Source: Larix sibirica (Eukaryota; Streptophyta; Pinopsida; Pinales; Pinaceae). Taken from it: a DNA stretch of 21,196 nucleotides. A program made the position numbers and the translations under genes. The DNA lies in NCBI GenBank assembly GCA_004151065.3, contig NWUY0304642897.1:1-21196 (forward strand), written 5' to 3'. Position 1 is the first letter of the stretch. Each line of letters opens with the position of its first letter. This document shows positions 1-9,514 of the stretch, piece after piece. A model generated the notes under the pieces. That model had not been told where the DNA came from, ran no database searches, and was given only the letters and a program-made list of their open reading frames with translations.

Positions 1-18
1 TGCGGCTGGATCGAATCC
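1..18 (+). rRNA. rrn18: 3' terminus of mitochondrial small-subunit (18S) rRNA, partial
   Basis: The window opens with TGCGGCTGGATCGAATCC. From memory of the family this is the conserved 3' end of plant mitochondrial small-subunit rRNA, where the bacterial ending TGCGGCTGGATCACCTCC has lost its anti-Shine-Dalgarno tail and ends in GGATyGAATCC. The rest of the gene lies upstream of the window. The mature end is placed at base 18 by analogy; the exact nucleotide is inferred. In many plants rrn5 follows within a few hundred bases, but I could not find its conserved blocks here. The match is short, but it sits exactly at the edge and is specific enough to fix the genome compartment. Confidence 0.78.
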
Positions 19-142
19 CATTAGCATAATACTCTACCACTTTCTCTCATTGAATGACTTAATGTAGCCATGTGAGTTGTGTCATGGTTGTAAGATAATG
101 CTTCTTGAATGTCATCTGGGTTCGGGCTTCGCCTTTCGGCGT

Positions 143-179
143 GGAGGAGCGCTTTGCTAATTTTCACTAACGCTCCTCC
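143..179. repeat. Hairpin 3' of rrn18
   Basis: GGAGGAGCG (143-151) is perfectly complementary to CGCTCCTCC (171-179), with a 19-nt loop. The stem is GC-rich and lies about 125 bases after the rRNA end. In plant mitochondria such stem-loops often mark or protect transcript 3' ends, so a role in pre-rRNA 3' processing is possible but inferred. There is no T-tract to suggest a bacterial-type terminator. Confidence 0.6.
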
Positions 180-181
180 CC

Positions 182-342
182 TGCCCAGACCAATAAAAAT
201 ATCCCGGCTGTGTAAGTGTTGGTGCTTTATGTGTGCGCGGGGTTTTGGTCTAACCTAACTGACCAATGAAAAGAATATCCCGGCCGTAAGTGTGGTGCCC
301 GGGTGTAGGTGCCTTGCCCAGTCCAATAAAATGAAAATATCC
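182..342 (+). repeat. Three degenerate copies of a CCAATAAAA...ATATCC element
   Basis: Copies lie at about 182-225, 257-299 and 315-342. Each has (GCC)CAGwCCAATAAAA or ACTGACCAATGAAAAG followed by AATATCC. The first two continue with CGGC, GTAAGTGT and GGTGC. Starts are 60-73 bases apart, so this is a decayed tandem array. Its position just after rrn18 makes it a candidate processing or spacer element, but no function is shown. Confidence 0.6.
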
Positions 343-352
343 AACTAGTTAA

Positions 353-382
353 GGTGGGCTAGTGAAAGTGGGTGGGCTAGTG
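353..382 (+). repeat. Short tandem duplication GGTGGGCTAGTG
   Basis: An exact 12-nt unit occurs at 353-364 and again at 371-382, separated by AAAGTG (period 18). It continues into a G/T-rich stretch (410-437) with several GTGGGTGC-like words, suggesting replication slippage in a GT-rich tract. Confidence 0.7.
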
Positions 383-439
383 TTAATCCAGCTATGAAGG
401 CGGTGGTGTTGGCGTGGGTGCTTGGGTGTGGGTGCCCTG

Positions 440-1500
440 ATATATTGGGTTGAGTACTATTGTTGGACCCTGCACGTATATCAGAGAGCTATAGCACTTA
501 ACACTCCCTTATCCTTAGGACACTGGAAAACCCTAGCCTATACAGTAGAGTATAAAAAATTCCTACATAATGGTGGATCAAGATTCTTGGAAATTAATTA
601 GTGCAGTGTTAATAAGACAAAAGTAATACTCCTAGTAGAGTAAAAAATCCTGGTCCTGGCAGCACCCTTGCGAGAGACCTATCTTTAAAGAGTCCGTTTG
701 TAATGTTGATCATAGTGGTACCACACTCCAGCAACCTTTTTTGGGACCCCAACCTGCACCCTTATAGGATACCTAGCAAAAAAGAATCCTTGTGAGCTGC
801 TAATCACTTTTGTGTAACTCTCTAATAAAGTGATTTTACTCAACCATGATAGGCACTATAAATGACACCTCTTAGGGAAATATAACCAACCTGGAAGATC
901 CCTATTACAAGTTAAATGAAAGTGTGGACATATTTAATAGAGTATAATCGCGGGTGGAGTCTCCATCCACCGAAGTCTCTTGCATTAAGGATCAGGCTCT
1001 ACTACACTGTATGAAATATGAAACCTCCACTTTTTAGTTAATAAAGCACTCTCTCGCTAAGAATTCCACCCCCCCTCCCTGCTTTAAGCTTATAAGCAGC
1101 CTTACAACTTATATGCTAACCAGACTGTGCTACACCTTACCTTGTATCTCATTCACTTTCCCATACTACTAGCTTACCTTAAGTGTCCCTACCGAGCTCT
1201 TTACCCCCAGAGTAGTTATCTTTTTTCATATGGTATGTTGGGCTAATGGTGGTTCAACGTGGGAGCCCTAACCTAGCAGTAAATCCTTACTGATACAACC
1301 AGGAGAGCAGCGAACAAAGGTAGACTGTCGGCTTTAAGTAAATCCTTACTTACTATTACCCAAAGCGTAGATTACACTGCTTGCTTGTACTGATCGCTTA
1401 ATCCATTGCTTAGTTGACTCGGTCCTTTCTTTTATGGGTAGGCTGTTCCCTGCCTGTATAAATCCGCTTTATCCGGTACTAGCACTATTACGGCTAAGAA
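440..1500. other. Gene-free spacer with scattered GTAGAGTATAAAA-like words
   Basis: No open frame of note and no RNA gene recognised. The word TAGAGTA with a following A-run recurs near 546-560, 637-648 and 938-945, hinting at an old dispersed repeat. At 664-685 the phrase TTGCGAGAGACCTAT resembles CGCAAGAGACCTATTGCGAG in the hairpin at 7772-7793. C exceeds G on this strand in its later part. Confidence 0.5.
951..972. repeat. Small hairpin
   Basis: GGTGGA (953-958) pairs with TCCACC (966-971); C951 and G972 can pair outside after one bulged G. The loop is 7 nt. The centre TGGAGTCTCCA is itself a near-perfect palindrome, so two alternative folds are possible. Confidence 0.5.
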
Positions 1501-2531
1501 ATACCTCCCATCTCACATTAAGATGGGTCCTGACGTCTTTAAATACTCCACCATGCTTGGGGGAAATCGAGGCACACTTCCCCAAGTCCCTCACATAGGA
1601 ACTTCTCTCATGTCTACCATTATGTCCTATAACGAGCTACCTCATATATCATCATTCATCTCAATTGCATTGCCCACCCCTGAAGCCATGGTTCAGTTGA
1701 CCGGATAACCTCTCATTCTCTCTCCTTCCTAACCATCATGAAATGAGGACCATCCATCCCCTAGTGGGCCCCCTCTTACATAGAACATACATCCAGGCAC
1801 TCTCATGTCGCAGATTCCCTTTCTCTATCCACCACTTGGCATAGTGGGGACTCCTGTAATGGCCACCTCGCCTTTCCCGAGTTAACCCTGGGCATTACAA
1901 TTTAGTATATTCCTCCCCCTACCCTGATCTATCCACTGCACCACCAGTAAATTTAGTATTTTTTTCTATCTCGCCTTTATGCGTACAATCATCTAGTACC
2001 CCGGAGCTGCCTCAAACACCAATCCCATTTACTAAGAACCATAAAGCAACTTAGGGGAAACACTATGAAAGATGGGAGCACCACCACCTCTGGACCCAAC
2101 CTAGTCCTACCCATAGGACAACTCGATGCTTGCACTCAGATTTCCCCTCCTTGTACCCAATGCAATGTAAATGGTCCACCCCCCCATTGCCCTATGTTCC
2201 CGGAGCTTTATCATCTCCTCCATAAACCTTCGGTGTCCCCGCTTTAGTCGACCCCATCCGCAGTAATCGAGGGCACTCTCTCCCCTCCTACAAAGGAGCC
2301 TACACGACTGTGTAACCCATTGCTCTACACTAAACACCCTTAAACCCTATGCAAAACCTTTGGCCATTAGACTCACCATTGCTTGGAACTCCCTCAGTTT
2401 CGGTACTCCGTTGTTGCCACCTGTAAATAACCCATGCTGGTCTTTCACCAAGTTGACTTTAAGTTAGTATGTCTTGCCCCCACCACATATAGATACTATG
2501 GACTCCACTACCATGTACCATATATTAACTT
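1501..2531. other. C-rich, G-poor gene-free stretch
   Basis: On the + strand C greatly exceeds G; in 2101-2160 I count 22 C and 8 G. Short frames of 60-76 codons (1523-1708, 2065-2247 and an antisense one at 2107-2337) match no family I recognise and look like products of skewed composition. The stretch leads directly into a possible retroelement scrap, so part may be decayed transposon, but no further motif supports that. Confidence 0.5.
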
Positions 2532-2600
2532 CCGTGGGGTTTTATACCCAATGACGACCCTTCATTGACATTTGGCATCGACATTGTTGGTCCAATGCCC
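2532..2600 (+). pseudogene. Possible Ty3/gypsy integrase remnant
   Basis: Reading 2532-2600 in one frame gives a proline-rich lead-in and then FGIDIVGPMP (2571-2600). This matches the start of the integrase catalytic core in plant Ty3/gypsy elements, usually WG(I/M)D(I/F)VGP(L/M)P after a short P-x-P-S/R-P linker; the aspartate is the first of the DDE triad. The frame stays open to 2753, but the residues after the motif no longer resemble integrase, and the HHCC zinc region is not recognisable upstream. Only about ten residues carry the call, so chance cannot be excluded. If real, it is a heavily decayed nuclear-derived fragment. Confidence 0.35.
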
Positions 2601-2839
2601 TTCAGTTACCATGGCTTATGCCTTGGATGGAGTATAAATCCATGTGCACTATTTAAACCTCCATTGGCCCGGCCTATGTTTATTGTCCCTCCTTTACATA
2701 TGGAGTCGACACCAGTTATAAAATTAACCCTTCCATCCCTTTACCTACCATGATAGTACTATTTTAGAACTCCCCCTCTAGTGCCTATGTCTTCCACTCT
2801 GATGAAGATCCTACGGTGATTTACACTATTGTTCCTACT

Positions 2840-3030
2840 TGATTACATGGGACACTTACACCTGCCAAGCCAGAGGGACAAGCGTCATCAATATATTTAT
2901 TACGATGCATGCCACAACCCCAGCTATACGATACAACCTGCCTGCCAACCAAGCCAGACAATTGAACCTCCCAAGCCTGCGGACGCCTCTTACTGGACCA
3001 ATGCTTTATTATTATACGATGCATGCCATA
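2840..3030 (+). repeat. Degenerate duplication carrying TACGATGCATGCCA
   Basis: The exact 14-mer TACGATGCATGCCA is at 2901-2914 and 3015-3028, 114 bases apart, each preceded by a TTTATTA-like run. CCAAGCCAG-like words recur around 2865, 2950, 3035 and 3070. This looks like an old approximately 114-bp tandem duplication. The 68-76 codon frames overlapping it on both strands are probably by-products of the repeat. Confidence 0.55.
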
Positions 3031-3059
3031 GCTAAGCCAGGGCACTGCTGCTACTTCAC

Positions 3060-3420
3060 TTGAGACCTACCAAGCCAAGCGTTGCCTAGGCCTCGAGCTC
3101 GACTGCTAGACTTGCACATGAAATTCTTCGTAAAGCCCGAGACTTGGATATGCAGAGGGAAGAGATGCTTAGTTATATGAGTAGCCTTTTAATACAATGA
3201 ATTTGTTAGAGCCAACCGATCTATCCGTTTCAGTTTGACTAGCAACGGTAGAATCTATTCTCTCTGATCCGGCAAATTAATCTGAAACATAAAGGGGTGG
3301 GTAGATATGTGTAGAGCCAATCAATGCGATTATAAATATGGGTGGACTTGGGTAATTAATCAGAGCGAATTCGTCTTATTAACATGACTTTAAACCTATA
3401 ATTCTATAAGCTAATAATAT
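3060..3420. other. Gene-free spacer
   Basis: Nothing recognisable as a gene. Two weakly similar phrases, GTTAGAGCCAACCGATCTATC (near 3207) and TGTAGAGCCAATCAATGCGATT (near 3310), suggest an old roughly 100-bp duplication. No RNA gene or intron core was seen. Confidence 0.4.
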
Positions 3421-3425
3421 ATCCT

Positions 3426-3645
3426 AAATATACTTTGAATCTCCACCGACTTATCATACTTTAGATCTAAACTAAAGCTACTCTTTCTTTACTAACTATA
3501 TTTCCATAAGCATACTTAAAACTTAATATACTTTATATAAACTAAAGACACTTAATATTTCCTAATCTTACTATACCTACTATAAAAACTTAATCTCTCC
3601 TTAAGCATACTTGAAATCTAGCATACTTTATATTTCCTATAGAGC
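3426..3645 (+). repeat. AT-rich degenerate tandem array around CATACTT
   Basis: The 11-mer TAAGCATACTT occurs at 3507-3517 and 3602-3612, 95 bases apart, each followed by a second ATACTTTATAT. A diverged earlier copy begins near 3426 (AAATATACTTTGAATCT). G is nearly absent. The internal repetition (CATACTT twice within 16-20 bases) suggests a smaller ancestral unit. No coding potential. Confidence 0.6.
3532..3549 (+). repeat. Dispersed 18-mer, copy 1
   Basis: TTTATATAAACTAAAGAC is identical to 12473-12490, about 8.9 kb away in the same orientation. The flanks differ, so it is either a short dispersed repeat or a trace of an older, longer shared sequence. Confidence 0.65.
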
Positions 3646-3649
3646 CTAT

Positions 3650-6250
3650 CCTTATCGGTGTGTCAAAGATATTATAAAGGGCCTATAATATATGTATAAG
3701 ATTATAACCCTAAACTAGAAATATATAGTTGTAATTATAGCTGTTCATTCCTTTGGTTGGTTGTTTAAGTTTCCAGTTAGTGTAAAAATGACATCGAAAC
3801 ATATAGCTAGGAGATACAAAAGTATGCTACACCATGGTCTTTTGAGTATTAATGTTTGGTATTAGGGATTTAGAGGATGATCTTACTATATTTTTTCCGG
3901 GGTTACGTTTTAGATTGGGTATAAATTATAGAGGATCTCCCAACGCCATTATAGCATGCGAAAGGGTCAAAGCTCAACATGACTGTAGTTCCTGAGCTAT
4001 GGAAAATTTATAGAATTATATACTTAGAGAAAGGAGGTCTAAGTGGAGATTACAAATATCCACGGGCGATCCACCTAGGGCACATAAAGTGAATTCCTAG
4101 CTTATTAGGGCGTTAGGCTTAGAGGTAGCTATGTAGTGAGATTTCATTACTGTAGTTTAATAGTAGTTGGTAGAGTTATATAATTATTAGGATTGAAATA
4201 GGAAGACTTTTATAACACCTTAGGATGAGATGAATACAACTCTAGAGAATGTACTAGATATTATAAGGCTACCCATTATAGGTATGAGACCTAAGATGGA
4301 GGATATACAGAGAGACTTATGCATTAGAGAGTAGCTTAAATACATGTTTTGGGGTTATTAATAACCATTCTTCTACATGGAAGGGTGACGTTGGCATCAG
4401 CGAGAGGATCTTTTTAGTATATAAGTATGCTTTGGCACCTTGGGTGCCAAGATTGTAGTTACTATGGTGGTAGTGGTTGTTAGCATGCATCATAGAAGCA
4501 TCGTGGGTAGAGGCCTAGTTCTATTAATTCAGAGGATGGTCACTCAGTACGTCAAATATACATTAAGATAGATACTATTAGGGGTCTTATACATGGATTT
4601 GGGCTCATGAGCCAAGTGTGCGAGTAGGTTAGTGGCTAGGGTATCATTTTTTAGGTGTGGATCTAAGAACATGTACAATTGTGGTAGCCATAAAAGGGAG
4701 CTTTAATAGAAGGTAGGCCTATTTTATACCAAAGTGTAAATGACAGGGGAACATACAAAATGCATAGAAAGCTAGATAATTCTACTTTGGGGACCTTATC
4801 CACATTAGAAAGAGATACTAAATGCAACATAGATAAAGATAGGTCTATATAATATACAATTAGAGCGCCACTCATGTACTTTATAATAGAGTGAATAGAG
4901 TCTCCTTATAGTGGGGTGATAGACTAGGGCCTATTCCTCTCATACCCAAATGGAAGAATACACAACATAGGGTAGGGATTATATATGATGGTGGCCCAAA
5001 AGAGACTAGACTAATTTGGTTTAGGGCTAGGGTTACAGGGATATGGACTTCTATTTTCATATAGTATGAGAATGAGATGAGACTAGCCGGGATCTAAGAG
5101 GCTGTAAAAACATAAAGGGAAGTTGGTAGATAGGCATAGGGTGCCTTATTGGAGGGTATTAAATTACAGTTTCCATTGTTTCAACCTTCATAAGTATGAG
5201 ATTTAGGGATATTGCCAGTATTAGCAAGAGAGTTAGCAGAAAGGATATAAATATGCAATGCGCAGATTTACAGTCTTTTAGAGCTCTTATAGGTAAACCT
5301 GCATAGATAAAATACATATCCAGGCAAGATAATAAAAACTGAAAATCGGAATCACACAGTCACAAAATATGATAAGTACTTACTAAGGATGTATGTTATT
5401 AATTTTAGTGCTTCTTTAAACATAGAGACAACTTAGGGATGACCTAGAGCGGGATTTAGTATGATATTTGGTTGGTAAGATAAGGCTAAGTAGGAGGTTA
5501 CTACACTATAATAGAGGACATATCAGTGAAATGTAGACCGGCAGGTGTAGCACTTAGTTATTTAGTGTCTATGTAAAATGTAATCGCTTAGAAAAAGAAA
5601 ATAATCCAAAATAGAATATATGTGATGGCTAGGGTACAAGCACAACTTTAGGATGTACTCACAGATGGGGCTCAACTAGCATCAGATATGGTGTAAATAC
5701 AGGTACAAAGAGATACGATGATAAGTTTTATTATAATAGGATAGATATACTCTGAAGGACGCATGAGAGAAACTATAGTAGCTATATGATATGGCATCCA
5801 ATTAGCCGGTCATATAGTAATTATAGTAGGCCACAAGGAGAGTATAGATAGATATAAACGGGCTATCGTATGTAGATCCAAGAGAGGTATTATAAGGAGG
5901 CTATGTGCTAGAGAGAGTAAATTGACATAATTTGATATATGAGGATATGCCTATTACTGCTCAGTAAATACTAAGCACTATAGCAATGACTTGGCTACAT
6001 TAGGGACTATGTGAAAATAAAGAGATATGTAGGTATACAGACTATATATAGATCTTAGGGTAGCTTAATACATGGTAGATTATATGTAAACATGATCATG
6101 TACTCACATAGCGTAAAGGTATCAAACTGTAAGTAGTGATGCCAAGCAACACAAAACATTAGGTATAAGTGTTAGATAGGTTAGATAGAGGATCACTAAA
6201 TTTGCTCCATGATAACTGCCTATGGCATATGTAAGGCCTTGGATGCCACC
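3650..6250. other. 2.6-kb purine-skewed gene-free tract
   Basis: G exceeds C on this strand, the reverse of 480-3100; in 5881-5940 I count 16 G and 3 C. TAG, AGG and GAGA words are very common, which closes forward frames; the longest frame is a 70-codon antisense one at 4663-4875 with no recognisable similarity. A GTGCGAG at 4617-4623 resembles a group II intron 5' end, but no domain V follows. I see no tRNA, rRNA or transposon motif. Confidence 0.5.
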
Positions 6251-6900
6251 ATCACAACTGTAACAGCAGTAGGACAAGCCTTAATATTAGCCCGGATGGA
6301 TGAGTCATAAAAAAGTGAAGACTGCTAAGTATAATCATCGCATTAGCATTTCGAAATGAATACAAAGAAAAACGGAATGAAAAAAGAAAGATTTGTTTAT
6401 TCATTTGGATAACTGTAGTAGATTCTGGCCCTCTGAATGATGAGGGGTCAAAGGTGTGGCGGTGGGTAAGCGGGCCTTTTACACCATGTAGAGGTGGTGG
6501 AGATAAATTCGATCTCAATCGGTGCATCGTAAAGTTATACGTATTTCTCTTCATTGACGTGACGGATACGTAGAGGGATGTAATGCGAAGAGCTGGGGAA
6601 CTTCTTTGTACGGTGTGGATGGATTCTGCTTGATCATGTTTCGGGGATATGTGGTGGAAATGACAGGATGGCTTACTTATTCTATTTCTGATTGCTAGTA
6701 ACTGGGCGGGTAGGACATGGATTCATTTTTATAATTACAATTGTGGATGGAAACACATTGTGACTATGTAGATGCTGAGCCACCCTTAATGTTGATGAGG
6801 ATTGGATGGTTAATAGATCCCTGTTCCCTGGTTGTTAATAGAGAGATTGCCTGTGTTTATGGTAACGATCCCATGGCTTGCTATGGCCTAAAAATAATGG
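6250..6900. other. Spacer upstream of the LINE remnant; unidentified antisense frame
   Basis: A 100-codon antisense frame spans 6252-6554. It begins with a basic, proline-rich half and ends in a hydrophobic leucine-rich tail, but matches nothing I know. Part of 6560-6900 may belong to the 5' side of the LINE copy, since reverse transcriptase similarity begins abruptly at 6901, but no conserved box is legible there. Confidence 0.3.
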
Positions 6901-7320
6901 GCTATCCGGGTTCGGTCAATTGCTAGATATGTGGTATGGTCGGAGCAGACTGGTTTTGTACAGGGGAGGTTTCTTCTGGATATTGCGGTTTATGCCTGGG
7001 AGGCTTTAGAGTGGCCCAGGGAGACTGGTAAGCAATGCCTTATGTTTAAGTAAATCTTCAACAAGGCGTATGATCGGGTTGATTGGGCCTTCGTCTCTAA
7101 GATGTTTTCTTGTGTGGGCTTTTGACCTCGTTGTGTGGCCATTATTAACACTCTTCTAACACATGCTTCGGCATCTTTTTTAGTAAACAATGCTTTGTCC
7201 TCGCGGATTGCTCTTCATCGATCCATTTGTCAGAAGTACCCACTGGCTCCGTACTTATGTGTGTTGACTGTTAATGGCCTAGGTTACTTGTTGGAGGCAG
7301 CTCGTATTGCGGGGTGGATG
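6901..7320 (+). pseudogene. Decayed LINE (non-LTR retrotransposon) reverse transcriptase fragment
   Basis: A single frame of 140 codons, in phase with 6901, carries the ordered N-terminal boxes of a plant L1-type reverse transcriptase: AIRVRSIARYVV, then EQTGFVQGR (from 6943), then LLDIAVYAWEALEW, then FNKAYDRVDWAF (core box with the first catalytic Asp), then PRCVAIINTLLTHASASFLVN, then a damaged RQGCPLAPYL box read as CQKYPLAPYL, then VLTVNGLGYLL. Two stops interrupt it: TAA at 7051 and TGA at 7123. The FADD catalytic box expected 25-40 residues later is missing and similarity fades after 7320, so the copy is truncated at both ends. In a mitochondrial genome this is best explained as nuclear DNA captured long ago. 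The reading is clear; the subfamily is not assignable by eye. Confidence 0.88.
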
Positions 7321-7570
7321 TGTACCAAAACTAAATGCACCGGCACCATTGTGAGAGGGTTGTAGCTCTCCATAAGAACTGTATAACATATTGTAATGCC
7401 CGTATGTGAATTGGCCATATTAAGTGTCGGTGTCGCTCTGAGAATAACTAGCTCCTACAGAATAAGTGCTAGCTCTACCATAATGGTCACCATAATGACT
7501 GGTACCATAGAGGATCGTGTGACCAAATTGGTTAGTAACATGGTCAGAAAAGCATGGATTTTTACATATA
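7321..7570 (+). other. Junction region after the LINE remnant
   Basis: The LINE frame ends in a TAG at 7363. A second open frame at 7396-7593 contains a Ser/Thr-rich stretch followed by GTIEDRVTKLVSNMV (near 7501-7545), which faintly recalls the gag region of plant Ty3/gypsy elements just before the zinc knuckle. The similarity is too weak for a firm call. Confidence 0.25.
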
Positions 7571-7573
7571 CAA

Positions 7574-7763
7574 TCCCGAGATCTGTGATATGATTATCCC
7601 GCCGAGATTACTGAGATGTATGACTGTCCCGAGACCTACCTCACTATTAAACTGGTTCTATTTTCCTGAGACTTACCGATACTCTATAGTTATCCCCGTA
7701 ACCTAGCAGGACCTATGGTCTTCTCTTTTTTATCCTGAGCCAATACCTATTATTATCCTGAGA
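7574..7763 (+). repeat. Degenerate TCCYGAGA tandem array
   Basis: Seven copies of TCCCGAGA/TCCTGAGA or close variants begin at 7574, 7597, 7627, 7664, 7693, 7733 and 7756, spaced 23-40 bases. Many are preceded by ATTAT/GTTAT and followed by CCTACC- or CTTACC-like words. The spacing suggests one ancestral unit of about 23 bp with later insertions. Confidence 0.65.
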
Positions 7764-7771
7764 CCAAAAGG

Positions 7772-7793
7772 CTCGCAAGAGACCTATTGCGAG
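7772..7793. repeat. Hairpin at the end of the TCCYGAGA array
   Basis: CTCGCAA (7772-7778) pairs perfectly with TTGCGAG (7787-7793) around GAGACCTA. With a 2-nt bulge the stem extends into flanking AAGG/AGCTTT. The loop plus right arm resembles the phrase at 664-685. Confidence 0.55.
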
Positions 7794-8010
7794 AGCTTTA
7801 TATCCCTACATAGTAGTCTATGGGAGTGGAATACGCCGCGGTCACTTCAGTATTTTCCCTCACCATATTCCTCTATTGCCATACCCCTATATTTAAGGAA
7901 GCCGCTATTTACATCTATATAAAATGCTTTTTCGGGCGGGGAACGAGAGACACATTATCTATGATGCTGCGCAACTAATTAAAGGCCACCTTCTCACTCT
8001 CCAATTTACC

Positions 8011-8090
8011 ACTTCGACAAGGCCATCTTAAGTTCGGGCCAATAGCTCACTAAGCAAGACCAGCCATTGGTTTTAACGGCTCAACTGTGA
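8011..8090 (+). pseudogene. Possible large-subunit rRNA scrap (GTPase-centre region)
   Basis: GCCATC-TTAAG (8022-8032) followed by AATAGCTCACT (8041-8051) and then AACGG-CT (8075-8081) follow the order and approximate spacing of bacterial-type 23S rRNA near helices 43-44 and the following strand (GCCATC..TTAAAG..GTAATAGCTCACT...AACGGGGCT). The 11-base AATAGCTCACT match is exact; the rest is patchy and flanks do not continue the similarity. It could be a decayed rrn26 or plastid rrn23 piece, or coincidence. Confidence 0.28.
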
Positions 8091-8107
8091 TGGTTCGTTC
8101 GAGGGTA

Positions 8108-8200
8108 AAATGCATATTTCTTTATGCAAAGTGCGATAGTGTTATATAGGGGAAATGCACTTTTATTATTCTTGTTAAGTGCGATAGTCATGTAAACATT
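8108..8200 (+). repeat. Tandem duplication of about 47 bp
   Basis: AAATGCA...AAGTGCGATAGT occurs twice: AAGTGCGATAGT is exact at 8129-8140 and 8177-8188 (48 apart), and AAATGCA at 8108-8114 and 8153-8159 (45 apart). The first unit contains a small perfect hairpin, TGCATA (8111-8116) with TATGCA (8123-8128). Confidence 0.7.
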
Positions 8201-8329
8201 TTCTGAGTTTGCCAACCAATAAGAGAGGGAAGGTCCTCAGTGGAAGTCACCCGTATCTTAGTTCGCAAGTATAAAACCGCATTGTTCCGCTAATAGGATG
8301 ATGCCCGAGCTCGCTATCTTAAAGAGTCC

Positions 8330-8880
8330 AAATATATATTATATAGTCCCATATAGATGTAATACAATATAGATGTCATATTGGTCCTATTATTACCTAC
8401 GACACCTATGAAACCTTCAGAACTTGCCTGAGCTCTCCTATGATCCCTACATCTTTACCTGTGAAAACTCTAGCTGTAGAGTCATATGACTAAAGCCTAT
8501 GGCTGACTGCAGCCTATTCAGAAGAAACCTGTGTCCCTGTGATGTAGATGTAACACCTTTATATAATAGATGTGGTCCCTTTTCACCTTAACCTTCTATA
8601 TGAAAGCCTTTTCAAATAGGTTCCACTTGTAATGGAGATGTTCCTTTGTTTCCATAGATAACTGTATCCAAGGAGGTATAGGAGCCTAATATGTATATAT
8701 GACTCTCTGTAGCCTTTGAACGAATGACCCGTTATAGAGATGACTGATGCCTTTTCCGGGTATACAAACTTCTTCCTGACACTTATGACGAAGGTGACAT
8801 GAAGCCTATGAGGGCTGGAGCTGCACCCTTACCACACCTACGACACAGATGTTTACCAATATTACTATGAATATAATTTT
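8330..8880. other. C/T-rich region with weak repeated words and small palindromes
   Basis: AGATGT, CCTATGA and AAGCCTATG words recur (AAGCCTATG exact at 8493-8501 and 8802-8810). ACTCTA-GCTG-TAGAGT (8467-8482) is a perfect tetraloop hairpin directly followed by the palindrome GTCATATGAC (8481-8490). No open frame or RNA gene recognised. Confidence 0.45.
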
Positions 8881-9510
8881 TTCTTTCTTCCTATCTATTA
8901 ACTAAAAATGCACTGAGGTGAAAACACTAGGTAGATGACGTATGCTATTATGATGCATGGATGTGATTATGAGTTCCTTACGCCTAAATTGCTTAGTTCT
9001 CTTAAACATGCTTAATCCATTGGTTCTGCTCCTTGCTTCTTAGTCGAATTAGTTGCTGATGTCATAAAACTAGAGATGCCCCATTGCTTTCGTGATGCCT
9101 TGATAGCAAAAAAGTAGAGCTTTAATGCCATTATATATATAGTTCTCTTTTGTTCCTGCTAACCAAGAAATCAATAGCTATAGTGGTTTTTTCTTCCTTG
9201 TTAGCTCAACATGCACTATGGGTTCTTTTGCTTCTCCTCTGTTTCGTCTCCGCTGATCCTTGCTTTCGATAGCTATGTAACCTTGTTTATTTCACTAGCT
9301 AACAAAAGGTAGTCTCTCCTGTTCCCAATGTACCTACTGTTATAGTTGTTGGTTGTTTTCCCGCTAGCTAGAGATAGAGAAAGCTGGTATTTCAATAATT
9401 GGGATAAGGTATTTCTTTTATTAGCCTTGATAGTAAAATTCCTCACTACCTGGCTTAGCACTTAAGCTACAACCTGCATACTCGCCTACCACATTCAACC
9501 TGGATCCAGA
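8880..9510. other. Gene-free spacer
   Basis: T-rich sequence with no recognisable gene. The 62-codon antisense frame at 9273-9461 has no similarity I can name. Several TAGCTA and AACCAA words recur without clear periodicity. Confidence 0.45.
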
Positions 9511-9514
9511 TTTA

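Noticed and set aside
1676-1690. CCTGAAGC as a cycad Bpu-type short element
   Set aside because: A single 8-base match without the terminal AAGG repeats expected of that family.
4617-4640. GTGCGAG as a group II intron 5' boundary
   Set aside because: No domain V or domain VI pattern was found downstream on this strand, and the flanks show no exon-like coding sequence.
6252-6554. 100-codon antisense frame as a gene
   Set aside because: No recognisable family, an abrupt change from proline-rich to leucine/phenylalanine-rich composition, and no conserved context.
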